Source: CBIHLX01 sp966210935 (GTDB lineage: Bacteria; Patescibacteriota; Saccharimonadia; Saccharimonadales; Saccharimonadaceae). Taken from it: 32,614 bases of DNA. Made by a program: the position numbers and the translations under genes. Every line of letters begins with the position of its first letter. The first letter of the stretch is position 1. The stretch spans positions 1-32,614 of the forward strand of contig CBIHLX010000005.1 in the NCBI GenBank assembly GCA_966210935.1, in the 5' to 3' direction. The notes below the pieces were generated by a model that saw nothing but the letters and a program-made list of their open reading frames with translations, had not been told where the DNA came from and searched no databases. Positions 6,543-13,780 of the stretch are shown here, in pieces.

Positions 6543-8417
6543 ATGCGGAATTTTACGACCATCATTCGATCTTGTCTGCTCTACATAATGGCCCTAGTTG
6601 CGGCGACTGCCTATCCGCTGACAGCACTTGCCTCGACCGATCCATTACCAGCAGAGAACACTGTCGTTGAGACGACCGTTGCGCCCCAGGAGACAACAAC
6701 ACCTTCTCCGGACGCAAGCCAGACAAATACAACTAGCGGACAAGAGGGTGCGACGACCGGAACTTCCGAGCAAGCACCGGCAGCTCCTACTCCAAGCACG
6801 GCAGCAGAGACTGAAGCGCCTGCACCAGCTGCCGCTACAACAGAGCCTGAATCGTCTTTTGCGCCAGCGGCTCCTGCTACAACACAAGAGTCGGCGCCGG
6901 TATCGTCAAACTCATCAACCAGCTCATCGCCGAACGCTTCTACAAATACGACGGTTAATACAGCGATCGATGCAACAAATAATCTAACGTCTCAGGCGAA
7001 GACTGGTGATGCTGGCATTATTAAAAACACGACTGGCGGTAGTGCAACCAGTGGCGACGCGGCAGCTACAACTACGGTCATTAATACAGTGCACTCCACC
7101 GTGCAGGGTGATACGGCGGGTGTTGCTCACTTTACGGCCGACATTCACGGCAATGTGGTGGGTGATATTACACTTTCACCAATACTAAGTGGCGTGCTGG
7201 CAAATCCAAATAGCGCACCTCTCACGACAACCGTGCAGACTGATCAGAACAGCAACCTGACGAATAATATATCACTGAACGCGCAGAGCGGTAATGCCGA
7301 TGTGATTCGTAACACGACAGCAGGTGACGCGACAACTGGGTCGGCGGATACGGTGGCCAACATTATCAACCTGATTAATACCATTATTGCCGCCAATCAA
7401 TCATTTGTCGGTACGATTAATATCTACGGCAACCTTGATGGTGATATCCTGATTTCACCAGATTTCATACCTCAACTACTTGCGAGTAATGCACCAAACG
7501 CAGCAGGTTCGGACGCGACACTGTCGACACTTGGGGTTGCCGATACTCAGTCGATCATTAATAACGTTAACCTCGATGCGGCGAGTGGTAGTGCAAATGT
7601 GCTCGGCAACACAACCGCCGGCAGTGCGACGACAGGCCAGGCAAAGACCAATCTGACGATCCTTAACTACACCGGTCACGAAGTAGTGGCAAGCAACAGC
7701 CTCCTGGTATTCGTGAATGTGCTCGGAGAATGGGTGGGCATTATCGTTGATGCGCCGGTCGGTGCAACGGCAGCTGTACTGGGTAACGGTGTGACGAGCA
7801 ATACCGCATCACAAGCGGTCAATGCAAACACTACAAGTGGCATCACTAATAACCTTGATCTCACCTCTCGCTCGGGTAACGCGACAGTGGAGGGGAATAC
7901 TACTGCTGGCAATGCGACCAGTGGCGATGCAACTGCCTCGGCGAATATTGCCAATATTAGCACAAGTGTCTTTAGTCTCTCGGACTGGTTCGGCGTACTC
8001 TTTATCAACGTCTTTGGTAAGTGGTATGGCAGCGTCGGTGTCAATACGGCAAACGGTGATGTGGTGCCGCTGACCGATGGGCTCGTACCGTTAGCCAATC
8101 CTCCGTTGATTACACCGACTGCAGTAGCAGCTGCTGCGCCAGCCTCTCCGAAATTTGGCTTTGTGCCACGTCAATCAAATGGATCATTCGGCGGTAGTGC
8201 ATCGACAGAAGTTGAACCGGTCGCAGCAGAGCCCATTGCACAGGTGGCGAACGCGCTTCTCGATGAGGTACCTGAACTTGCAGTAAGTAAGGAAAAGCCA
8301 GCTGTGGCCGCTGCGACACCAGAGACCTCTCGGCCGTATACATACCTAGCGCTTATGGCGGTCGTCAGTCTGATCGGCGCAACACTAATGGCTAATGATA
8401 CCTTCCGACGCAAGTGA
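6543..8417 (+). CDS. Large cell-surface protein with four NTTxG repeats
   Basis: Unrecognised 624-residue surface protein. In order: signal peptide (1-31, TALAS); a Pro/Thr/Ala/Ser/Glu-rich stalk (about 32-140); four repeats starting near residues 146, 238, 337 and 433; a Pro/Ala-rich region (530-595); one transmembrane segment (about 598-618) and the basic tail FRRK. Each repeat core reads NN.xLx..SG.A.V..NTTxG.AT.G.A, then a hydrophobic strand block ending in IN[VI]xG.xxGD. The SGxA/NTTxG module matches that of the proteins at 4416 and 5813. No clear LPxTG-like motif precedes the C-terminal segment, so it is probably held by the membrane segment. GAGAGGAG precedes the ATG. It could be a baseplate, adhesin or host-contact protein; function unknown. 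Confidence 0.75.
   Translation: MRNFTTIIRSCLLYIMALVAATAYPLTALASTDPLPAENTVVETTVAPQETTTPSPDASQTNTTSGQEGATTGTSEQAPAAPTPSTAAETEAPAPAAATTEPESSFAPAAPATTQESAPVSSNSSTSSSPNASTNTTVNTAIDATNNLTSQAKTGDAGIIKNTTGGSATSGDAAATTTVINTVHSTVQGDTAGVAHFTADIHGNVVGDITLSPILSGVLANPNSAPLTTTVQTDQNSNLTNNISLNAQSGNADVIRNTTAGDATTGSADTVANIINLINTIIAANQSFVGTINIYGNLDGDILISPDFIPQLLASNAPNAAGSDATLSTLGVADTQSIINNVNLDAASGSANVLGNTTAGSATTGQAKTNLTILNYTGHEVVASNSLLVFVNVLGEWVGIIVDAPVGATAAVLGNGVTSNTASQAVNANTTSGITNNLDLTSRSGNATVEGNTTAGNATSGDATASANIANISTSVFSLSDWFGVLFINVFGKWYGSVGVNTANGDVVPLTDGLVPLANPPLITPTAVAAAAPASPKFGFVPRQSNGSFGGSASTEVEPVAAEPIAQVANALLDEVPELAVSKEKPAVAAATPETSRPYTYLALMAVVSLIGATLMANDTFRRK
6978..8046 (+). repeat. Four tandem ~100-residue protein repeats
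   Basis: Residues near 146, 238, 337 and 433 of the surface protein each begin a unit with the order NN.L, SG/TG.A, NTT[AG]G, [ST]G.A, then a hydrophobic block with INVxG or a variant and GD or an equivalent. Spacing between starts is about 92-99 residues. The first copy keeps NTTGG and SGDA as in the 5813 protein; the other three have NTTAG. Confidence 0.78.
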
Positions 8418-8503
8418 TAAATGTCTCATATCGAGCGTGATTTTTGCCGTAGCTAGTGGCTAGGCGAGTGGGCTTAGATAATAAGGAGATATTCACCACA
8501 TTC

Positions 8504-8530
8504 GTGATCACTTTCTCGCAGAAATATAAG
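8504..8530 (+). promoter_or_regulatory. Promoter and operator of the Crp/Fnr gene
   Basis: TATAAG at 8525-8530 is a candidate -10, and GTGATCAC (8504-8511), a perfect 8-bp palindrome, covers the -35 position. A very similar TGTGATCAT occurs at 5174-5182 just before the surface gene at 5202. The palindrome could be an autoregulatory site. Promoter strength is poor by sequence. Confidence 0.35.
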
Positions 8531-8546
8531 AGTAGCTGGAGTACTA

Positions 8547-9185
8547 ATGGACGCTTTTCGACAATTTCTTTCGAAATACCCATGTCAGACGTACAAAAAA
8601 GGCGAAACGATTCTCCTTAAAGGTGATGAGCCGAAGCATCTCTATATTATTGAGTCTGGCCTTGTAAAGACCTATACCATTACTGCAAAGGGTGATGAGC
8701 GGTTGGTTTCCATTGACCGCCGGGGTGAGGATTTCCCGGTTGGTTTTGCACTGCATCTTATTGATAAGTCACAGTACTTTTATGAGGCGTTTACCCGCTG
8801 TACGATTCGGCTGGTGCCACGCGAGCAGTATCTTGCTCACTTGCATTCCAATGTCGAGAGTATGTATAAGCGTCAAGTAAATATGACAATGCTTCTCCTG
8901 TCTACACTGTCTCGCGTACATGCACTGGAGCAATCGAACGCTAGCGATAAGATCGCCTACACTCTGCTCTATATGGCAGATCAGCTCGGTGTCATCTTGC
9001 GCCCGTACACAACGCGCTTGAAGATTTCAGTAACGCAGCAGGAGATTGCCGATTCACTCGGTTTAACTCGCGAGACGGCAAGTATTGAGCTGCGTAAGCT
9101 AGAGATGATGAAATTGATCGCTCATTCTCGTAAGAATTACGTCCTTCATACAGAGCGCCTTAAGAAGTATTTAGACGAGAAATAG
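8547..9185 (+). CDS. Crp/Fnr family transcriptional regulator
   Basis: Predicted DNA-binding regulator of the CRP/FNR superfamily, acting as a dimer in the cytoplasm. The N-terminal beta-roll (about 12-100) has the usual GD and GE landmarks (GDEPKHLYIIESG 26-38; GEDFPVG 60-66) but lacks the Arg-Ser cAMP-binding pair of E. coli CRP. There is no FNR-type cysteine cluster (only Cys13 and Cys85), so the signal is unknown. A long dimerisation helix (100-135) is followed by a winged helix-turn-helix with VTQQEIADSLGLTRETAS at 162-179. Arg175 and Glu176 occupy the RE positions that read GTGA in CRP and FNR sites. The 212-residue length is normal. GGAG lies six bases before the ATG. It follows the surface-protein cluster, whose divergent promoter contains a perfect CRP-like palindrome, so that cluster is the likely target. 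Confidence 0.88.
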   Translation: MDAFRQFLSKYPCQTYKKGETILLKGDEPKHLYIIESGLVKTYTITAKGDERLVSIDRRGEDFPVGFALHLIDKSQYFYEAFTRCTIRLVPREQYLAHLHSNVESMYKRQVNMTMLLLSTLSRVHALEQSNASDKIAYTLLYMADQLGVILRPYTTRLKISVTQQEIADSLGLTRETASIELRKLEMMKLIAHSRKNYVLHTERLKKYLDEK

Positions 9186-9196
9186 TAACGCCCAGT

Positions 9197-9223
9197 CTAG
9201 CACTCAGGCTATTCAAGTGCTAA
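9197..9223. promoter_or_regulatory. CIRCE operator (HrcA binding site)
   Basis: CTAGCACTC-N9-AAGTGCTAA matches the CIRCE consensus TTAGCACTC-N9-GAGTGCTAA with one mismatch in each 9-base arm and the exact 9-base spacer. It overlaps the dnaJ -10 box. HrcA, the heat-shock repressor, binds this element in many bacteria; no hrcA gene is in this window. Confidence 0.85.
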
Positions 9224-9226
9224 AAT
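9221..9226 (+). promoter_or_regulatory. dnaJ -10 box, leaderless
   Basis: TAAAAT ends seven bases before the ATG at 9234 and its first three bases are the last three of the CIRCE right arm. No Shine-Dalgarno sequence is present. Repressor binding here would directly block polymerase. Confidence 0.6.
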
Positions 9227-9233
9227 ATAGGTA

Positions 9234-10334
9234 ATGAGTAAGCGTGATTATTATGAAGTTCTCGGCGTCTCCAAGGATGCTTCGGCCGATGAAATCAAGA
9301 AGGCCTTTCGTAAGGCTGCAGTCCAGCATCACCCAGACAAAGAGGGTGGTGATGAGACGAAATTCAAAGAGATCAATGAGGCCTATGAGGTGCTTAAAGA
9401 TTCTCAAAAGCGCCAGCGCTACGACCAGTTTGGTCATGCGGGCGTTGGTGGCAATGGCGGAGGCTTTTCAGGTAATCCGTTCGAGGGCTTCGGCGGTTTT
9501 AATGGTCAGAATGTTCACTTCGACTTTGGTGATGGTGGCCTCGGTGATATCTTTGGTCAGTTCTTTGGTGGCGGCGCTGGTCAGCAGCAGCGTGGACCAA
9601 AGCGCGGTCGCGACGTTGAAACAACGCTTAACCTGACATTTGAAGAAGCTGTCTTTGGTGTTGAGCGTAGCATTGAGCTTGATATGGACGATGAGTGTTC
9701 GCACTGCAAGGGCATGACAGTCGAGCCAGGCTACAGTATGAAGACGTGTCCAACCTGCCAAGGTGCTGGTCAGCAGCAGCGCGTCATGAATACGATTTTT
9801 GGCCAGATACAGCAGGCGGTGATATGTGAAACCTGTAGGGGAACGGGCCAGGTGCCGGAGAAAGTCTGTACGGTCTGTAAGGGTAAGGGAACTGAGCGTA
9901 ATCGCCAATCAATCACCCTGAAGGTCCCGGCTGGTATTGATGATGGCGCAACGATTCGTTTGACGGGCCGTGGTGAAGCGGTCGGCGGTGGCACCCGGGG
10001 TGATCTTTATGTCAACATCCGGGTAAAGGCACACAAGAAATTTACTCGTGAAGGTGACATTATTCTGAGTGACGAGCATATTGGTATGGTCCAAGCAGCG
10101 CTTGGTACGGAAATTGACGTTGAGACCGTTGACGGAGTTGTGCGCATGAAGGTGCCTGCCGGTACGCAGAGCGGGACGGATTTTAAATTAACTGCTCACG
10201 GAGTGCCGCACCTCCGAGGTAGTGCTCGTGGCGCGCATATCGTTCGTATTGTTGTCGACACGCCAACCAAGCTAACGAAAAAGCAAAAAGACCTACTCGA
10301 GCAATTCGATACCCAAAAACGTAGCATTTTTTAG
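9234..10334 (+). CDS. dnaJ: Chaperone protein DnaJ (Hsp40)
   Basis: Cytoplasmic co-chaperone that delivers unfolded proteins to DnaK and stimulates its ATPase. The J domain (4-70) contains the essential HPD at 33-35. A Gly/Phe-rich region (about 72-120) follows, then the zinc-binding domain with four CxxC units: CSHCKGM, CPTCQGAG, CETCRGTG, CTVCKGKG; the first is degenerate after CxxCxG. The C-terminal substrate-binding domains run to 366, a normal length. The ATG at 9234 is seven bases from a TAAAAT box and has no ribosome binding site, so translation is probably leaderless. A CIRCE element overlaps the promoter, so heat-shock control by HrcA is expected. It stands alone: grpE and dnaK are not adjacent. 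Confidence 0.95.
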   Translation: MSKRDYYEVLGVSKDASADEIKKAFRKAAVQHHPDKEGGDETKFKEINEAYEVLKDSQKRQRYDQFGHAGVGGNGGGFSGNPFEGFGGFNGQNVHFDFGDGGLGDIFGQFFGGGAGQQQRGPKRGRDVETTLNLTFEEAVFGVERSIELDMDDECSHCKGMTVEPGYSMKTCPTCQGAGQQQRVMNTIFGQIQQAVICETCRGTGQVPEKVCTVCKGKGTERNRQSITLKVPAGIDDGATIRLTGRGEAVGGGTRGDLYVNIRVKAHKKFTREGDIILSDEHIGMVQAALGTEIDVETVDGVVRMKVPAGTQSGTDFKLTAHGVPHLRGSARGAHIVRIVVDTPTKLTKKQKDLLEQFDTQKRSIF

Positions 10335-10350
10335 TAGTATCCCGCGCTAT

Positions 10351-10380
10351 CTTCAGGTAGACTTAAGATAGCTTAAGGGG
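10351..10380 (+). promoter_or_regulatory. Direct repeats before the giant membrane protein
   Basis: CTTCAG (10351-10356), CTTAAG (10362-10367) and CTTAAG (10372-10377) recur with 11- and 10-base periods, about one helical turn, directly upstream of the ATG at 10386. Phased direct repeats are typical of OmpR/PhoB-type regulator sites. The last copy merges into AAGGGGGA, the likely ribosome binding site. Speculative. Confidence 0.3.
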
Positions 10381-10385
10381 GATAC

Positions 10386-13300
10386 ATGGCATTCTTTTGG
10401 TTTTTGGTTTCGGTAATTCTATTAATTGCGCTATTGCGGCGCAACGACTCTAGTGATGTTAAGCCTGGTGGGGTTGATGAATATGTGCGTGGCTACCGAG
10501 ACGGTTATCGTGCATTTGGCGACGAGGCACAGCAGCTAGTACGCGAAAATGTCGTCACCTCATCCGATATCCAATCACTGATAGAGCGCAATGAGCCGAC
10601 TGTTGCGCAACGCGAAGCTACTGAGGAGATTTTGACGAGCGAGCCTGAGTTTATCGAGGAAACTCAAAGCGAGTCCAATGCCCAGCAGGTTGAGCAGACA
10701 CCCGAAGAGCGTGAAGCGCGCTCACTCCGTAATCTGAATACGATACTATATATGGCGAGCTTTCTGCTCGTGGCGGCCGGTGCGCTATTTGTGGGGGCGG
10801 CAATGCCAGATATGGTGAAATTGATTGGCGTGTGGCTGATTATTGTCGCATTTTACGGTGCCGGTTTTATCCTTCATCTTTCTGTTGAGCGCCTTCGTCC
10901 GGCGGCAAGTGCTTTCCTGGGAACGGGTCTAGCGCTCGTACCGTTTGGAGGTGTTGCTCTTGGACAATATACCGCCTTAAGCGCCGAGGTTGCCTGGTTG
11001 ATTACATCCCTCATTGGATTGGGTGCATATATCCTGGCAGCGCTACGACTGCAGAATCAACTTGTATCGTACCTAACAATGGCGTTTGTTTTGTCGACTG
11101 TCGGGTCGTTGGCTGCAACTATGGAAACCGGTCTTGTCGGGCAGTTTGTCTTCCTGATTGTCACTTCACTTTTGGCAAGTTTTGTTGCCACTCTAGGGCC
11201 ACGATGGCTGCCTGCTGTTTTTCATCAGCCAATTGAGCGTACTGGGCAAGTGGTGACACCAATTGTATTGGTGTTTAGTTTTGTCTTTGGTCGTAATCTA
11301 ACGGTTGTTGATTACGAGATAATTTCAACAGTTGCACTGCTACATTACGTTATTGCCTGGTTCCAGTCCCGTAGCCTCATTCAGGAGGGGGCGGTACGTG
11401 TCTTACTGACACTCGTTGCGATAATCTTTGCAGTAGATTTTGGCAATGGTGACTTTGGGGTTACGGCGATGACACTCTTTGTTGTTGCATCTCTTCAGCA
11501 GGCGTACTCACTGTATAAGGCTGGTCGTGTTGATCGCATTGCTGTTGAGCGCCAATGGGTGATTGTACTGTTCGTCGTCCAGGCCCTGACCCTACTTAGT
11601 TGGCAATTCCTCGAGCATGCGCCTATGTTAAACACAATCGGCCTGCTAGTGCTTGGATTGACCAGCCTGGGTGCGGCATTGAGGTTCCGTAATGCCTGGG
11701 TAGGCTTAATAGGCCTTACTGCTTCACTATTGCTGCCTATTGTTGTTGCTCGTCAGCTACTTGAGCCAGAACTTGCTTGGTGGAGTGTGTCGCTTGTCTT
11801 TGCTGTGCTCGCTTCCGTGGCGCTACGGGGTTATGCGAAGTTGGAGCAGCGTTCAGTGAATGTACGCCAGTTCATGATTGTCGCCTATGGTGTGTATCTG
11901 GCTATGATTTTAATGACTGCCGGCTTCGACGGAGGGGTTCTAGTGCAGTGCCTTGGCTATGCGGCGGCGGCCGCGCTACTGTATGTCGGGGCGCATGTGT
12001 TCAGGAGGGCGTGGCTCCAATTTGCTGGAGCGGCGTTAGTGCTTGCTAGCGTTAGTTCTCTCAGCTCGTATGTTTCAATTCCTGTAGAGTGGCAGCTAAT
12101 GTTCATTGGCGGTGTGACTGCCGCGATATCGTGGTTTGTGACGGCCGTATATGGACTTGCGCGTCGTGAGACGCACATGGCATATAACTTTATTTCAGCT
12201 CAGTTTGCCTTTGCGCTCATTGGCTTTGGACTATTTGATACCTCCGAGGTGGTTAGTCGCTGGACGGTTGCTGCCTTTGTGGCGGTGGTCGCTGTGACTA
12301 TATTTGTTCGTGTTTGGTATGGAAAAAGGCGCCCACTCTTCTCGGGCGCGGCATTTTTATCCTGTATTGCCTACTTTGTGCTTGCACTTATCGCCGCATT
12401 TGGCGTATCAAACGAGTGGGCACTCTCTATGCTGATTCTTGGAGTCGGTCTATTTAGTTTATTGTCGTATATCGAAAAGATGCCTATCATTCAACTGGCC
12501 GCGAGTGCTTGTGCTGTTGCTGCATTAATGTTGTTGGTGTGGATTATAGAACTGCCGTTTGCGTGGGCGAGTCTGTTTATTTGGGGTGGTGCTGCTATCT
12601 TGCATTTTGCAGCAGCTGGTCTTCATGCAGCATTTCACCAATCAGGGCGACAGTTTATGATGACCGCTCTTGGTTTGCTGCTGCTCTTTATGACCTTTAT
12701 GGGTGCATGGTCCGGGGATGTTGAAGTTGCGCGGACGACAGCGGTGATCCTCCTGGTGACGGCCGTTACCTCATTGGCGCTTCGCTGGTGGAATCGTGAT
12801 CGCTCAAAGCGCTACGCCTCACTTTTCCAGGTGTCATATATTGGCTTCTATATCATGACCCTGATTATCGCTGCAACGCTCGGTGCTGGCTGGTGCGCTG
12901 GCGTGCTGGCTGTTGGCGCAATTATTTTCTGGGGTGCGTCGTATGCCGAACGTGAGGCGGGGCTAATGGTGATTGGTAATGGTCTGTTGGCTGTGGCTGC
13001 AGTACAGTTCTGGCTGTGGGCTGACTTTGATATGTCATGGCTAGTACTCGGGGTAGGCTGGATTTTGGCTACGATTTTCTACTTCGGATATGGTATTTTT
13101 GCCGGGCTTGGCGACAAGTTGCGCGAACAGGCAATGCTTTGGTCTACTTGGACGGTCCTTGCATTGGCGAGCTTTACAGTACTTGTAACCGAAGGCTTAA
13201 CGCTAGACCTTTCCCTAATGCTGCTGGCGACGTCCGCCACTCTGGGGATTGAGGCGTATCGCCGTAAAAACTGGGCGCTTGGTGAAGGGGCGATCTATCT

Positions 13301-13709
13301 TGCAAACGTAGCCTTCCAGCGGCTTATGGGCAGTCTATACCCAGAGCTCAATGCGGTCTTTTATGCGCACTGGTGGGCGATGGTGGTCGTGCTGATCGCG
13401 ACACTGCGCCGCACTGGTGTTCGCGCTCGTCTTGTTATTGCGATGGGGCTCGTCACGTTGTCGTCGGGTATTTATGCGCTAGCCGAGGGTGGCTTCTATC
13501 AGTTCCTCTTCTTGGCGGAACACTTGGCACTTCTTGTAATCGGTGCATTCCGTCAGAAGAACTGGGCAATCTGGTGGGGGATCGCTGCCAGTGCCGCTGC
13601 CGTTCTCTACTTCCTGCGTGAGTATACCTTCCTCTGGCTCGGTTTCCTCGGTTTGCTCCTCATTGCAATTGTTGTCTGGCGTTTGATGCGAGTTGGCCAA
13701 AGATTATAA
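10386..13709 (+). CDS. Giant polytopic membrane protein, unknown function
   Basis: A 1107-residue integral membrane protein of unknown role. One N-terminal hydrophobic segment (about 2-18) is followed by a soluble, acidic, Glu/Gln-rich stretch (20-115) with YRDGYRAFGDE, and then roughly 30 closely spaced hydrophobic segments to the C-terminus. Short charged loops (RRW.R, RL.N) separate them. No transporter, glycosyltransferase or transglycosylase motif is visible. The arrangement (cytoplasmic N-terminal region plus very many helices) is like the DUF2157/DUF2339 types of uncharacterised membrane proteins, but I cannot assign it. The ATG has AAGGGGGA upstream. It lies between dnaJ and the modification cluster and has no partner in its transcript. 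Confidence 0.8.
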   Translation: MAFFWFLVSVILLIALLRRNDSSDVKPGGVDEYVRGYRDGYRAFGDEAQQLVRENVVTSSDIQSLIERNEPTVAQREATEEILTSEPEFIEETQSESNAQQVEQTPEEREARSLRNLNTILYMASFLLVAAGALFVGAAMPDMVKLIGVWLIIVAFYGAGFILHLSVERLRPAASAFLGTGLALVPFGGVALGQYTALSAEVAWLITSLIGLGAYILAALRLQNQLVSYLTMAFVLSTVGSLAATMETGLVGQFVFLIVTSLLASFVATLGPRWLPAVFHQPIERTGQVVTPIVLVFSFVFGRNLTVVDYEIISTVALLHYVIAWFQSRSLIQEGAVRVLLTLVAIIFAVDFGNGDFGVTAMTLFVVASLQQAYSLYKAGRVDRIAVERQWVIVLFVVQALTLLSWQFLEHAPMLNTIGLLVLGLTSLGAALRFRNAWVGLIGLTASLLLPIVVARQLLEPELAWWSVSLVFAVLASVALRGYAKLEQRSVNVRQFMIVAYGVYLAMILMTAGFDGGVLVQCLGYAAAAALLYVGAHVFRRAWLQFAGAALVLASVSSLSSYVSIPVEWQLMFIGGVTAAISWFVTAVYGLARRETHMAYNFISAQFAFALIGFGLFDTSEVVSRWTVAAFVAVVAVTIFVRVWYGKRRPLFSGAAFLSCIAYFVLALIAAFGVSNEWALSMLILGVGLFSLLSYIEKMPIIQLAASACAVAALMLLVWIIELPFAWASLFIWGGAAILHFAAAGLHAAFHQSGRQFMMTALGLLLLFMTFMGAWSGDVEVARTTAVILLVTAVTSLALRWWNRDRSKRYASLFQVSYIGFYIMTLIIAATLGAGWCAGVLAVGAIIFWGASYAEREAGLMVIGNGLLAVAAVQFWLWADFDMSWLVLGVGWILATIFYFGYGIFAGLGDKLREQAMLWSTWTVLALASFTVLVTEGLTLDLSLMLLATSATLGIEAYRRKNWALGEGAIYLANVAFQRLMGSLYPELNAVFYAHWWAMVVVLIATLRRTGVRARLVIAMGLVTLSSGIYALAEGGFYQFLFLAEHLALLVIGAFRQKNWAIWWGIAASAAAVLYFLREYTFLWLGFLGLLLIAIVVWRLMRVGQRL

Positions 13710-13744
13710 GGAGTTGTTTACGTTCCCATTTCGCTAATGCCTTA

Positions 13745-13773
13745 TTGACTTAAAAGGTTATTTATGGTAGTAT
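13745..13773 (+). promoter_or_regulatory. Promoter of the modification cluster
   Basis: TTGACT (13745-13750) and TAGTAT (13768-13773) with 17-base spacing and an extended -10 TGG. The -10 ends seven bases before the ATG at 13781 with no ribosome binding site, so the mRNA is probably leaderless. Confidence 0.7.
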
Positions 13774-13780
13774 ATAGCAA

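Noticed and set aside
6611..6987. Overlapping frames in the Pro/Thr/Ala stalk
   Set aside because: Low-complexity codons make all frames open here; the Arg/Gln- and Cys-rich translations are composition artefacts.
7676..8098. 140-codon minus-strand frame in the large repeat protein gene
   Set aside because: It is antisense to a strongly patterned repeat protein; the Thr/Ala-rich codon bias keeps the opposite frame open by composition alone.
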